Shown: positions 30,968 through 41,600, numbered from the stretch's first letter. The stretch is 54,657 nucleotides of DNA from Acidimicrobiia bacterium (GCA_023264995.1 JAHFUR010000029.1:1-54657), one strand, 5' to 3'. Notes: generated by a model not told the origin, from the letters alone. Made by a program: numbers and translations.

Positions 30968-33340
30968 GTGATCGCCGAGGTTCTCGCCGGAAAACGCATC
31001 GCCATCACCGGCTCGACCGGCTTCTTGGGCACCGCCCTGGTCGAGCGGCTGCTGCGCTCCGTACCCGGGTGCGAGCTGGTCCTCATCGTCCGCGCCGGCC
31101 GGCGGACGACCCCGTTGGCCCGGGCCAAGCGGGAAATTTTCGGCAACGACGCCTTCCGCACGCTCCGGGCCCAGCTCGGTGACGGTTTCGACGCCGAGAT
31201 CGCCCGCCGGGTCCAGGTCGTCGCCGGCGACGTCTCCGTCGACGGCCTCGGCCTCGACGCTGAGGCCGCCGCCCTCGTCGCCAGCTGCGACACGGTCATC
31301 CACTCGGCCGCCATCGTCAGCTTCGACTCCCCGATCGACGTCGCCGCCGAGGTCAACCTGCTCGGGCCGGTCCGGGTGGCCGAGCTGCTCCGTGACGCCG
31401 GCTCTGCCGCCCATCTCGTCGCCGTGTCGACCGCCTACGTCGCCGGCACCCGCCGGGGCCGAGCGGCCGAGGCGGCCCTGGGCGACACGCCGTTCAGCAC
31501 CGAGGTCGACTGGCGGAGCGAGATCGCCGCGGCCCGCCGGGCCCGGGCCGACGCCGACGCGGCCAGCCGGGACCCCGAGCAGCTCGCCATCTTCGGCAAG
31601 GAGGCCCGCAAGGAGCTGGGGGCGGCCGGCCCGCCCCTGCTGGCGGCCAAGACCGAGAAGCGCCGAGAGAAGTGGGTCGCCGACCGCCTCGTCGAGGCCG
31701 GCCGGTCGCGGGCCAAGAGCCTCGGGTGGCCCGACGCCTACGCCTACACGAAAGCCCTGGCCGAGCGGGCCGTCCTCGAAGTCCGGGGCCACGTGCCCGT
31801 CACCGTGGTGCGGCCGTCGATCATCGAGTCGGCCTGGGCCGAGCCCCACCCGGGGTGGATCCGCGGGTTCCGCATGGCCGAGCCCGTCCTGATCTCCTAC
31901 GGCCGGGGGCTGCTGAGCGAGTTCCCCGGCATCCCCGAAGGCGTCGTGGACGTCATCCCCGTCGACATCGTGGTGGCCACCATCATCACCGTGGCGGCCA
32001 AGGGCCCCGAGCCCGACGGCCACGGCGTCTACCAGGTGGCCACCGGCAACCGGAACCCCCTGTACTACCGGAACCTGGTCAACCTGGTCCGCGAATACTT
32101 CCTCGACAACCCGCTCTACGACTCCGACGGCCAGCCCATCGTGGCCCCCGACTGGTCGTTCTCCGGCCGGGGAAAGGCGCTGCGGAAGCTCCAGCGGGGG
32201 GTGAAGGCCCTCGGCCAGGCCGAATCCCTCGTGGCGTCGCTGCCGATCCGGGGCAAGCGGGCCGAGATCACCGCCCGCCTGGAGGAGCGCCGCGACCAGG
32301 GGGAGCGGGCGCTGGACTACGTCCGGCTCTACGGTGCCTACGCCGAGACCGAGGCCCTCTTCGACGACACCCGCCTCCGCTCGCTCTGGGACGCCATGGC
32401 ACCCGAGGACCAGGCCGTCTTCAACCTCGATACCAACGTCGTCGACTGGCGTCACTACGTGCAGGTGATCCACCTGCCCTCCGTCGTCCGCCAGGCTCGG
32501 GTGCGCACCACCGGCGGCGTGCGAGAGGGCCCGAACCGCTACGAGCGGGGCAAGCGGTCGATCCTCTCCCCCGACCGCCACATCGCCGCCTTCGACCTGG
32601 AGAACACCCTCATCGCGTCGAACGTCGTCGAGTCGTACTCCTTCCTGGCCTCCCGCCGGCTGCCCGACGACGAGCGGGCCCGGTTCACCCTCGACATGCT
32701 CCGCCAGGGCCCGGGGCTGCTCGCACTCGACCGCCGCGACCGGGGCGACTTCCTCCGCCACTTCTACCGCCGCTACGAGGGCGCGCCGGCCGACCGGGTC
32801 CGGGCCGACGCCTGGGAGCTGTTCAGCCTGCTACTGACCAAGTCGTTCCCCGCCGGCATCCGCCGTGTCCGCGAGCACCGGGCGCTCGGGCACCGGACCC
32901 TGCTCATCACCGGGGCCCTCGACTTCGTGGTCGAGCCGCTACGGCCCCTCTTCGACGACGTGGTGTGCGCCCGGCTGGTGGAGCGCGGCGGCCTGCTCAC
33001 CGGCGAGATGGTCGACGCCCCGCCCACCGGGGAGGCCCGGGCCATCGTCATCGCCGACTATGCCGCGGCCGAGGGCCTGTCACTGGCCGAGTCGGTGGTC
33101 TACGCCGACTCCGCCAGTGACCTCCCGATGCTCGAAGCGGTCGGGCACCCCGTGGCCGTGAACGCCGAGCCCAAGCTCGCCGCCATCGCCCGGAAGCGGG
33201 GTTGGCACATCGAGCAGTGGACCAAGGCGCCGGGCGCCCCCGTGCCCATTTTGCCCCTGGCGCCCCGTGGCCATCGGGCAACCGGTGACGACCTACCACG
33301 CCCTGGCCTGTCCGGGCGTCACCAGTTGGGCCGGGCATGA
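30968..33340 (+). CDS. Fatty acyl-CoA/thioester reductase fused to a HAD phosphatase-like domain
   Basis: The product has 790 residues from the GTG at 30968. Residues 1-400 form an extended SDR reductase: TGSTGFLG NADPH loop (14-21), YAYTK (258-262) active-site YxxxK, and the VVRPSIIES element of fatty acyl reductases. Residues 535-770 form a HAD-IB (SerB-like) domain: AAFDLENTL (nucleophile D543, but E545 where Asp is usual), LLITGAL and YADSASDLPMLEAVG. Such enzymes turn activated fatty acids into aldehydes or alcohols; the HAD part may act on a phospholipid or lysophosphatidate. It is the first gene of a tight operon and overlaps the next by 4 nt (ATGA). Confidence 0.85.
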   Translation: MIAEVLAGKRIAITGSTGFLGTALVERLLRSVPGCELVLIVRAGRRTTPLARAKREIFGNDAFRTLRAQLGDGFDAEIARRVQVVAGDVSVDGLGLDAEAAALVASCDTVIHSAAIVSFDSPIDVAAEVNLLGPVRVAELLRDAGSAAHLVAVSTAYVAGTRRGRAAEAALGDTPFSTEVDWRSEIAAARRARADADAASRDPEQLAIFGKEARKELGAAGPPLLAAKTEKRREKWVADRLVEAGRSRAKSLGWPDAYAYTKALAERAVLEVRGHVPVTVVRPSIIESAWAEPHPGWIRGFRMAEPVLISYGRGLLSEFPGIPEGVVDVIPVDIVVATIITVAAKGPEPDGHGVYQVATGNRNPLYYRNLVNLVREYFLDNPLYDSDGQPIVAPDWSFSGRGKALRKLQRGVKALGQAESLVASLPIRGKRAEITARLEERRDQGERALDYVRLYGAYAETEALFDDTRLRSLWDAMAPEDQAVFNLDTNVVDWRHYVQVIHLPSVVRQARVRTTGGVREGPNRYERGKRSILSPDRHIAAFDLENTLIASNVVESYSFLASRRLPDDERARFTLDMLRQGPGLLALDRRDRGDFLRHFYRRYEGAPADRVRADAWELFSLLLTKSFPAGIRRVREHRALGHRTLLITGALDFVVEPLRPLFDDVVCARLVERGGLLTGEMVDAPPTGEARAIVIADYAAAEGLSLAESVVYADSASDLPMLEAVGHPVAVNAEPKLAAIARKRGWHIEQWTKAPGAPVPILPLAPRGHRATGDDLPRPGLSGRHQLGRA

Positions 33341-34524
33341 GGGCGCTCCAGTTCCAGCGCAACCTGCCCCGGTACGCGGCGGCCAAGGTGGCCGGCGGCG
33401 TGGTCCCCGGCTTCGGCGCCCGGGTCGGTCCCTTGCGCCTGGCCGACGTCGATGAGCCGGCCCTGCCCGGGCCGGGGTGGCAGCGGATCCGTCCCCGGCT
33501 CGCTGGCATCTGCGGCTCCGACCTGTCGACGATCGACGGGAAGTCGTCGCGCTATTTCGAGCCGATCGTGTCCTTTCCCTTCGTTCCCGGCCACGAGATC
33601 GTGGCTGACGCCGACGCCGGCCGGGTGGTCGTGGAGCCGGTGCTCGGCTGCCTGGCACGGGGTATCGAGCCCCTCTGCTCGTTCTGCGCCGCCGGCCTCA
33701 CCGGGAACTGCCAGAACCTGGCCCTGGGACAGCTGGAGCCCGGCCTGCAGACGGGGTACTGCTGCGACACCGGCGGCGGTTGGTCGACGGCGATGGTGGC
33801 CCACGAAAGCCAGCTCCACGCCGTGCCCGACGCCATGAGCGACGAGGCGGCAGTGATGGTCGAACCAGCGGCCTGCGCCGTCCACGCCGCCCGCCGGCCC
33901 GGGCTCGACCAGCCGGCGACGGTCGTGGTCCTCGGCGCCGGCACCGTGGGGTTGTGCACGATCGCCGCGGTGCGCCGGCACCTGCGGCCCGGCACCCTGA
34001 TCGCGTCGGCCAAGCACCCCGAGCAGCGCACGCTGGCCCGGGAGCTGGGTGCCGACACGGTGGTCGAGCCCGGTGAGGTCCGCCGGGCCGTGCGGCGCAT
34101 GAGCCGCTCGCCCATGGTCGGCGCCGGCGTCGGCGACGGCGCCGAAGTGGTGTTCGACTGCGTCGGCTCGGCGGCCAGCATTGACGACGCCCTGGCCATC
34201 GTCCGCCCCCGCGGGCAGATCGTCCTGGTCGGGATGCCCGGCCGGGTGTCGGTCGACCTCACCGGGCTGTGGCACAAGGAGATCAGCCTGGTCGGGGCCT
34301 ACGCGTACGGCCGCGAGGCTGCCAGCCCTGCGGCCGGAGGCCGCGCCGGGGAGCGGACCTTCGACCTGGCCTTCGACCTGGTCGCCGACGCCGATCTGGG
34401 CCGGCTGGTCTCAGCCGCCTATGCCCTCGACCGCTACCGTGATGCCATCGACCACGCCGCCAACGCCGGACCACGCGGAGCGGTGAAAGTGGTTTTCGAT
34501 CTACGAGGAGAGAAGAACCGTTGA
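33337..34524 (+). CDS. Zinc-type medium-chain dehydrogenase
   Basis: The product has 395 residues. It has the MDR fold with GICGSDLS (first zinc ligand Cys), PGHEIVAD (zinc His-Glu), a structural-zinc-like loop (CSFCAAGLTGNCQN, with cysteines), and a Rossmann loop VVLGAGTVGLCTI near residue 200. It probably oxidises or reduces an alcohol/aldehyde pair with NAD(P). Its placement directly after the acyl reductase (ATGA overlap) and before the LarA-like gene (4-nt overlap) suggests the aldehyde or alcohol formed by the first enzyme is its substrate; this is inference. Residues 325-335 hold a small Ala/Gly insert. Confidence 0.88.
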   Translation: MRALQFQRNLPRYAAAKVAGGVVPGFGARVGPLRLADVDEPALPGPGWQRIRPRLAGICGSDLSTIDGKSSRYFEPIVSFPFVPGHEIVADADAGRVVVEPVLGCLARGIEPLCSFCAAGLTGNCQNLALGQLEPGLQTGYCCDTGGGWSTAMVAHESQLHAVPDAMSDEAAVMVEPAACAVHAARRPGLDQPATVVVLGAGTVGLCTIAAVRRHLRPGTLIASAKHPEQRTLARELGADTVVEPGEVRRAVRRMSRSPMVGAGVGDGAEVVFDCVGSAASIDDALAIVRPRGQIVLVGMPGRVSVDLTGLWHKEISLVGAYAYGREAASPAAGGRAGERTFDLAFDLVADADLGRLVSAAYALDRYRDAIDHAANAGPRGAVKVVFDLRGEKNR

Positions 34525-36104
34525 GCCGACCGGGATTCGTTTTAGAGGTCGACCGGTCGACGCCGCCCATCCTGTTCCACCATGGCGAGGGGTTCCGGCT
34601 GGAGAAGCTGCCGCCGGGTAGCCGAGTCGTCTACCCGGCGGAGCCGGTCGCTCCTCTCAAGGACCCCGACGGGGCAATCCGCCACGCCCTGCTCAACCCG
34701 GTCGGGGACAGCCAGCCCCTCCCGTCGCTGCTCCACGCGGGCATGAAGCTCACGATCGCCATGGACAACCAGGCCGTGCCCCTGCCGCCCATGCAGAAGC
34801 CCGACAACCGCCAGCGGGTCATCGAGATCGTGCTGGACATGGCCGCGGCGGCCGGCGTGGACGACGTCGAGCTGATCGTCGCCCACGGCCTCCACCGCCG
34901 CCAGACCGAGCCCGAGCTGCGCCACATGCTGGGCGACCGGATCTACGACGCCTTCGCGCCCCACGGCATGCTCACCCAGCACGACGCCGAGGACCACGAC
35001 AACCTGGTGCTGGTCGGGCGCACCGAGCAGGGCGAGCACGTCGAGCTGAACAAGCGGGCCGTCACCAGCGACCTGCTCATCTACGTCAACGTGAACCTGG
35101 TGGCCATGGACGGCGGCCACAAGTCGACGATGACGGGCATCTCGTCGTACCGGAGCCTCAAGCACCACCACAATGTCACCGGCATGCAGCACAGCCGGTC
35201 GTTCATGGACCCGCCCAACTCGGAGCTGCACAACTCCACGTGGCGTATGGGCCGGCTCCTGGCCGGCGCGGTGAAGATCTTCCAGATCGAGACCACTCTC
35301 AACACCGATACGTTCCCGAGCCAGTTCTCCTTCCTCCAGAAGCGGGAGTGGGAGTGGTCGGCCCGTGACCGGGCCTCGTTCCTGGCCACCTCGAAGAGCC
35401 TCGAGCACGTGCCGCCCCGCATCGCCCGCAGCATCTTCCATGGCATCAAGTCGCCCCAGCGCATGACCAGCGTGCAGGCCGGCGAGGTCGAGGCCGTGCA
35501 CGCCCTGACGTTGCAGAACCTCCACCGTCAGCACCTCGTGCCCGTCGAGGGCCAGGCCGACGTGCTCACCATGGGCCTGCCCTACCTCGGCCCGTACAAC
35601 GTCAACTCCATCCTCAACCCGCTGCTGGTCATGTGCCTCGGCCTCGGGTACTTCTTCAACCTGTACCGAGGCAAGCCGCTGGTGCGCAAGGGGGGCGTGG
35701 TCATCATGAGCCACCCGACCCGGTGGGAGTTCCACCCGGTGCACCACCCCAGCTACATCGACTTCTTCGAGCAGGTCCTGGCCGAGACCACCGACCCGAT
35801 CGAGATCGAAAAGAAGTTCGAAGAGAGCTTCGCCACCGACCCCTGGTACATCCACCTGTACCGCAACAGCTACGCCTACCACGGGGTCCACGCGTTCTAC
35901 ATGTGGTACTGGGGCGCCCACGCGCTGCAGCACGTCGGCCAGGTCATCATCGTCGGTGGCGAGCCCCGGGCCGTGCGCCGCATGGGGTTCAAGCCGGCGT
36001 CCACCCTGCGCGACGCGCTGGAGATGGCCGAGGACGTCGTCGGCCGCAACCCGTCGATCACCCACATCCACAACCCGCCGATCTTCCTGGCCGACGTCAC
36101 ATGA
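34521..36104 (+). CDS. LarA-like (DUF2088) domain protein
   Basis: The product has 527 residues from a TTG at 34521, overlapping the dehydrogenase stop by 4 nt. The N-terminal half resembles the lactate racemase N domain: LTIAMDNQAVPLPPM, ELIVAHGLHRRQTEPEL (His-rich active-site helix), NKRAVTSDLLIYVNVNLVAM. The C-terminal half carries conserved motifs such as VIMSHPTRWEFHPVHHPSY and HNPPIF. LarA racemases use a nickel-pincer cofactor, but no lar maturation genes are nearby and the His/Lys set is not fully the same, so racemase activity is not claimed. In this operon it probably processes a lipid-linked intermediate. Confidence 0.75.
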   Translation: MSRPGFVLEVDRSTPPILFHHGEGFRLEKLPPGSRVVYPAEPVAPLKDPDGAIRHALLNPVGDSQPLPSLLHAGMKLTIAMDNQAVPLPPMQKPDNRQRVIEIVLDMAAAAGVDDVELIVAHGLHRRQTEPELRHMLGDRIYDAFAPHGMLTQHDAEDHDNLVLVGRTEQGEHVELNKRAVTSDLLIYVNVNLVAMDGGHKSTMTGISSYRSLKHHHNVTGMQHSRSFMDPPNSELHNSTWRMGRLLAGAVKIFQIETTLNTDTFPSQFSFLQKREWEWSARDRASFLATSKSLEHVPPRIARSIFHGIKSPQRMTSVQAGEVEAVHALTLQNLHRQHLVPVEGQADVLTMGLPYLGPYNVNSILNPLLVMCLGLGYFFNLYRGKPLVRKGGVVIMSHPTRWEFHPVHHPSYIDFFEQVLAETTDPIEIEKKFEESFATDPWYIHLYRNSYAYHGVHAFYMWYWGAHALQHVGQVIIVGGEPRAVRRMGFKPASTLRDALEMAEDVVGRNPSITHIHNPPIFLADVT

Positions 36105-36114
36105 GCAGCGTCAC

Positions 36115-37011
36115 GTGAGGATCGGCGTCGCCCGGTTCCCGCTGGGGAAGCCGAACTGGCCGTCGTCGGTGCCCCGTCCGCCGGTGAAGCGCCGGACCGG
36201 GGTCGACTACGACACCGAGTGGGCCCGCACGCCGGCGGCCCGCCTGGCCCGTGCCGTGATCGTCGACGACGTCCTGCGGCCGGCGCTGCACGTGATCGCG
36301 TCGCCGACGGTGCACGGCGCCGACCGCCTGGTCGGCCTCGAGGCGCCGGCCATCTTCGTGGCCAACCACCACAGCCACCTCGATACGTCGGTGCTCCTGA
36401 CGTCGCTCCCCGAGCGTTTCCGCCACAAGGCCATCGTGGCCGCCGCGGCGGACTACTTCTTCACGTCGCGGACGAAGGGGGCCATGTCGGCCCTTACCAT
36501 CGGCGCCATCCCCATGGAGCGGACCAAGGTGGGCCGGCGCTCCGCCGACCTGGCCGCCGAGCTGCTCGGCGACGGCTGGAACCTGATCATGTTCCCCGAG
36601 GGCGGGCGCAGCCCCGACGGCTGGGGCCGGGCCTTCCGGGGCGGCGCCGCCTACCTGTCGCTGCGCTGCGGCCGGCCGGTCGTCCCCCTCTACATCGAGG
36701 GCACCGGCCGTCTGTGGCGGCGGGGCAAGTCGTGGCCCAAGATCGCCGGCAAGGGCGAAGGTGTGCACCTGGTCTTCGGCGCTCCCATGTGGCCCGAGGA
36801 GGGTGAGGACGCCCGGCGGCTGGCCGCCCGGGTGGAGAAGGCGGTCGCCGCCCTGGCCGACGAGTGGGCCACCGACTGGTGGACCGCCCGCCAGCGGGCC
36901 GCCGCCGGCACCACGCCGGCGCTCACCGGGCCCAGCGGCGGCGCCTGGCGGCGGGCCTGGGCCCTCGACGCCGACGCGTCCTCACGCACCGGCCGGCGGT
37001 CCTGGCCCTGA
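36115..37011 (+). CDS. PlsC-type 1-acylglycerol-3-phosphate acyltransferase-like protein
   Basis: The product has 298 residues from the GTG at 36115. The HX4D motif is NHHSHLDTS, the glycerol-phosphate binding motif FPEGGRSPDG, and the late VPLYIEGTG completes the PlsC set. It transfers an acyl chain from acyl-CoA or acyl-ACP to a lysolipid-like acceptor at the membrane. A five-codon frame (MSSVT) starting at 36101 bridges the gap from the upstream stop and ends just after this GTG, so the genes are probably translationally coupled. Last gene of the reductase-dehydrogenase-LarA-acyltransferase operon. Confidence 0.88.
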   Translation: MRIGVARFPLGKPNWPSSVPRPPVKRRTGVDYDTEWARTPAARLARAVIVDDVLRPALHVIASPTVHGADRLVGLEAPAIFVANHHSHLDTSVLLTSLPERFRHKAIVAAAADYFFTSRTKGAMSALTIGAIPMERTKVGRRSADLAAELLGDGWNLIMFPEGGRSPDGWGRAFRGGAAYLSLRCGRPVVPLYIEGTGRLWRRGKSWPKIAGKGEGVHLVFGAPMWPEEGEDARRLAARVEKAVAALADEWATDWWTARQRAAAGTTPALTGPSGGAWRRAWALDADASSRTGRRSWP

Positions 37012-37032
37012 TCCCACCCGCTTCTTTGTGAG

Positions 37033-37055
37033 CTGAGGTACCGCCAAGGTACTCA
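37033..37055 (+). promoter_or_regulatory. Inverted repeat before the DUF2207-like gene
   Basis: TGAGGTACC and GGTACTCA form a near-perfect stem (one bulge) just upstream of the AGGAGG ribosome site of the next gene. It might end the lipid operon or influence translation of the following gene. There is no U-tract. Confidence 0.35.
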
Positions 37056-37063
37056 GGAGGACA

Positions 37064-38530
37064 ATGAACGCGGACAGAATGCCCGTCGTGGTGATCCTGG
37101 CCCTGACCCGTGCCGAGAGCGCCGCCCGTCTGGGGACCGCCGCCGGCGTGGCGCTCGTCGCATGGCTGGTGCTCCTCGGCCTCCTGGCCCTGGCCACTCG
37201 GGCTCGGACGCCCGATGCCGGTCCCGAGGTGCTGGAGCTCCCGGGCGACGAGCCGCCGGCGGTGGTGGCCATGCTGGCCGGCGGCTGGGAGGTCGGGCGC
37301 GAGGCGGTGCCGGCCACCCTGCTCGACCTGGCCGCCCGCAAGATCCTGGCCATCGAGGCCATCGGCCCGGAACGGTTCCTCGTCCGGCTCCGACCGACTT
37401 CGGCCACGCCGCCCGACCTCGCCCCCTACGAGGACCAGGTCCTCGACCACGTCCGCAGGCTGGCCGGCGCTGACGGCACTGTGCCGGGCGAGGCCCTGAC
37501 GACCGGCCCGGAGGACGAGTCGGCCGGCTGGTGGTCGCGGTTCGAGCGGTCAGTGGTGAAGGACACCCGCAACCGGGGGCTGTCCCGGGGCCGTTGGAGC
37601 CGGTGGATGCTGGTGGTGCTGGGGGCGGGGGCGCTGGCGCCGGCCATGCTCGCCGCCCTCGCCATCGTGGTCGTGCCGCCCCAGGACAACGCCAAGGAGG
37701 AGAACCCGGTCGGCGCGTTCTTCGGCCTGACCGCCTTGGCGTGGTTCCCGCTGATGGCGGTGCCCCACAAGCTTCGGGCCGAGCGGGACACGCCGGCGGG
37801 ACGCGATGCCGCGGCCCGGTGGCTGGGGCTCCGGGACCACCTCGAGGCCAGCGGCGGCTTCACCGACGCGCCTCCGGCGGCCGTGGTGATCTGGGACCGC
37901 TTCCTGTCCTACGGTGCCGCCCTCGGCGTGGCGGCCGGTGCGGTCCGGGCCCTGCCTCTCGGGAGTGAGTCGGACACGGTGGCGTGGACCTCCTACGGCG
38001 GCCGCTGGCACATGGTGAAGATCAGCTACCCGAAGCGCATCCCGCCCGGATGGGGCCGCCCACCCCTGCTGGCCACGGTGATCGGCCTGGCCAGCCTCGT
38101 GGGGGGCCTGTTGGTCGCCCGGGTCTTCTTCCCACTCATGGTCGATGCCGCCTCGACCTTGTCCGCCTCGACCAGTGACCACCGCTTCGAGCCCCTCGAC
38201 CTGGTCGGTGTGGCCCTCCTGGCCATCCCCACCATCGTCACGGCCGTCTGGCTGGCCCGTGCCGTGCTGATGCTCCGAGCCGCCGTTCCCGACCTGGTCG
38301 CCCGCCGGGAGGTTGAGGGGGTCGTCCTGCGGATCCGCCACCACGAGAAGGCCCACTACCTCGCGGTCGACGAAGGCACGCGGGCCGAGATCAAGGCGTG
38401 GCTGGTCGAGCCGGCGGTCCTCGCCGCCGCCGGCCTGGGGCAGGGATCGCCGGTCTCGGCGACGGTGAGCCCAAGGCTCGGGCATGTCTTCCGGCTCGGG
38501 GAAACCCGGCCGGTCGCCCCCGCCCCCTGA
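37064..38530 (+). CDS. DUF2207-like membrane protein
   Basis: The product has 488 residues from the ATG at 37064, with AGGAGG 3 nt upstream. An N-terminal helix (VALVAWLVLLGLLAL) is followed by a winged-helix-like region (EPPAVVAMLAGGWEVGREAV, ATLLDLAARKILAIEA), as in the C-terminal part of DUF2207 proteins. There are further helices at about 180-205, 220-240, 345-365 and 395-420. The usual DUF2207 N-terminal extracellular domain is missing. The C-terminal 70 residues are a beta-rich tail. Function unknown. Confidence 0.65.
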   Translation: MNADRMPVVVILALTRAESAARLGTAAGVALVAWLVLLGLLALATRARTPDAGPEVLELPGDEPPAVVAMLAGGWEVGREAVPATLLDLAARKILAIEAIGPERFLVRLRPTSATPPDLAPYEDQVLDHVRRLAGADGTVPGEALTTGPEDESAGWWSRFERSVVKDTRNRGLSRGRWSRWMLVVLGAGALAPAMLAALAIVVVPPQDNAKEENPVGAFFGLTALAWFPLMAVPHKLRAERDTPAGRDAAARWLGLRDHLEASGGFTDAPPAAVVIWDRFLSYGAALGVAAGAVRALPLGSESDTVAWTSYGGRWHMVKISYPKRIPPGWGRPPLLATVIGLASLVGGLLVARVFFPLMVDAASTLSASTSDHRFEPLDLVGVALLAIPTIVTAVWLARAVLMLRAAVPDLVARREVEGVVLRIRHHEKAHYLAVDEGTRAEIKAWLVEPAVLAAAGLGQGSPVSATVSPRLGHVFRLGETRPVAPAP

Positions 38531-38649
38531 GCTACATTTGCCTCGACTCTCACCGGGGCAGGGGCAACGACGCCTCTTCGCCTAGAAGGCTTCGACGAGG
38601 AAGCGTCCCGGTCGACCCACTTGCAACCCGACGTTCCGTGAGGTGACGC
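38531..38649 (+). promoter_or_regulatory. Promoter and ~100-nt leader of gltB
   Basis: TACATT (38533-38538) is a plausible -10 box. The remaining leader of about 100 nt includes an imperfect stem-loop with GACGC at 38569-38573 pairing GCGTC at 38603-38607. The GAGGTGA ribosome site lies just before the GTG. The stem-loop could be an attenuator or regulatory element; no known riboswitch consensus is recognised. Confidence 0.35.
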
Positions 38650-41600
38650 GTGCCCATCAGTCCCAGTCGTGAGCTCGACGCGTGCGGTATCGGCTTCGTG
38701 GCCAACCGCTCCGGCCAGGCGACGCGCGACGTCGTCACGGCCGCCCTCGGCGGCCTGGCGTGCGTCAAGCACCGGGGCGCGGTGGCCGCCGACGCCCGCT
38801 CGTCGGACGGCTCGGGACTGCTGGTCCCGATCCCAGCGGCGATCTTCGGCGAGGGCCGAGGCTTGGCCATGCTCTTCGTGCGGGGCGACGACCCCCGCGC
38901 CGGCGTCGAGGACGCCGCCAAGGCGGAGGGGATCCGCGTCGTCGAGTGGCGGGTGCCGCCGACCGACGACGCCGTCCTCGGCGTGCTGGCCCGGTCCTCG
39001 CGGCCGGCTGTGCTCCAGGCCGTCATCGAGGCCGACGGCGTGCCCGACGAGCGGGCCGCGTTCCGCCTCCGCCGGCGGATCGACGCCTCCGTGCCCGGCG
39101 TCTACGTCGCCTCGTGCTCGTTCCGCACCGTCGTCTACAAGGGCCTGATCACCGCCGATGCGCTGTCTGGTTTCTGGCTGGATCTGGCCGACGAACGCTT
39201 CATCGCTCCGTTCGCCGTCTTCCACCAGCGTTTCTCCACCAACACCCTGCCCACGTGGGAGCGGGCCCAGCCCTTCCGCACCCTCTGCCACAACGGCGAG
39301 ATCAACGCCGTCGCCGGCAACATCAACCGGATGCGGGCCCGGGCTGTGCTCGGCACCGAGGCGGCCGGCCTCGGCCCCGAGGAGCTGTTCCGGCCGGTTG
39401 TCGACGCCGAGGACTCCGACTCCGGCCAGCTCGACTCGGTGGTCGAGCTGCTGACCCGGGGCGGGCGCGATATCCGCCACGCCATCGCCATGACCATCCC
39501 CGAGGCGTGGGAGGGCGAGCGCGACCTGGCCCCCGAGGTCCGGGGTTTCTACCGGTACCACGCGTCCCTGATGGAGCCGTGGGACGGTCCCGCCGGCCTG
39601 ATCTTCACCGACGGCGTCGGCGTCGGCGCCGCCCTCGACCGCAACGGGCTCCGCCCCCTGCGGTGGGCGGTGTGCGACGACGGCCTGGTCGTCTGCTGCT
39701 CGGAGGCCGGCGCCGTCGACCTCAGCGGGCGGGGCCAGGTCCGCCGGGGGCGTCTCGGCCCCGGGCAGATGCTCTACGTCTCCCCCACCGACGGCGTGGT
39801 CCACGACACCGGCAACAAGCTGGCCCTGGCCGCCGGCGGCCCCTACGCCCGGTGGGCCCAGGACGGGCTGCGCCAGCAGAACGCCGGCCAGCACATCGAG
39901 CACACCGCCGACCCTGCGGTCCTTGAGCAGCGCCAGGCAATTTTCGGTTACTCCCGCGAGGAGCTGGCCATGGTGCTCCGGTACATGGCCAACGAGGCCA
40001 AGGAGCCCGTCTACTCGATGGGCGACGACTCCCCGCTCCCCCACCTGGCCGGCCGCCCCCGGCCGGTCCACCACTACCTCCGGCAGCGCTTCGCCCAGGT
40101 CACCAACCCTCCGATCGACCATCTGCGCGAGCGCCTGGTCATGAGCCTCCGCACCCTGCTCGGGCCGCGCCACCCGATCCTCGGGTCCGGCCCCGACACC
40201 ACCGAGCTGCTCGTGTTCAAGTCGTTCTTCGTCTACCCGTCGGTGGTGAAGGGCCTCCTCGCCGGCGACGGCGGGTCGTTCGGGGTCGGCCACCTCGACG
40301 CCACCTTCCCGGTGGCCGAGGGCCCGGGGGGCCTGGAGGCCGCGGTGCGCCGACTGTGCGCCGATGCCGAGCGCCTGGTCTCCGGTGGTGCCGGCATCCT
40401 GGTCATCGACGACGGTGGTGTCGGCCCCGACCGGGCGCCGGTGCCGGCACTGCTGGCCACCGGCGCCGTCCACCATCGCCTGGTCAACTGCGGCCTACGG
40501 TCGAACACCAGCCTGGTCGTCTCCGCTGACGACGCGCGCGACGTGCACTACGTCGCCTGCCTCCTCGGGTACGGCGCCGACGCCATCTGCCCCGCGCTGG
40601 CGCTGGAGACGGTCGGCCACGAAGCCGACCAGAACGACTCGGAGCTGACCGGGCCCGAGGCCCAGCAGCGGCTACAGGCCGGCCTTGAGGACGGAGTTCT
40701 CAAGGTGATGTCCAAGATGGGCATCTCCACGGTCGACTCCTACCGGGGCGCCCAGATCTTCGAGGTCATCGGGCTCGGCCCCGACGTGGTCGACCTGTGC
40801 CTGGCCGGCACCCCGTCAGTGGTCGGCGGCGTGGGTTGGGCCGAGCTGGGCGAGGACGCCCTGAGCCGCCACGCCGAAGGCCGCATGGTCGAGGGTGGGT
40901 ACTACCGGGCCCTGAAGAACAAGGGCGAGTTCCACACCCACAACGACCCGGTGGTCAAGGCGCTCAACGAGATGAAGGCGGCCCACCTCCTCCAGGCCGC
41001 CATCCGCGACGGGAGCGATGAGCACTACGACCGGTTCGCAGCCTTGGTGAACAGCCGCCCGCCCACCGAGCTGCACGACCTCCTCGAGTTCGTGCCCGCC
41101 GGCCCCCCGGTCGCCCTCGACGAGGTCGAGCCGGTCACCGAGATCGTGAAGCGGTTCTCCACTGGCGCCATGTCGCACGGAGCATTGAGCCGCGAGGCCC
41201 ACGAGACGCTGACGATGGCCATGAACCTGATCGGCGGGAAGTCGAACTGCGGGGAGGGCGGCGAGAGCTTCGCCCGGTTCTCGACCCGGGGCCAGGCCAC
41301 CGGCGACAAGAACAGCCGGATCAAGCAGATCGCGTCGGGCCGTTTCGGTGTCACCCCGGAGTACTGCGCTTTCGCCGACGAGCTGAACATCAAGATGGCC
41401 CAGGGTTCCAAGCCGGGCGAGGGTGGCCAGATCCCCGGCAACAAGGTGTCCGAAGAGATCGCCGGCCTGCGCCACACCCAGCCCGGCATCGGCCTCATCT
41501 CACCGCCACCCCACCACGACATCTACTCCATCGAGGACCTGGCCCAGCTCATCTACGACCTCAAGCAGGTGAACCGGCTGGCCGACGTGTCCGTGAAGCT

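Noticed and set aside
38531-38649. Glutamine-type riboswitch before gltB
   Set aside because: I could not match the conserved core of known glutamine or other riboswitch classes, so only a leader stem-loop is reported.
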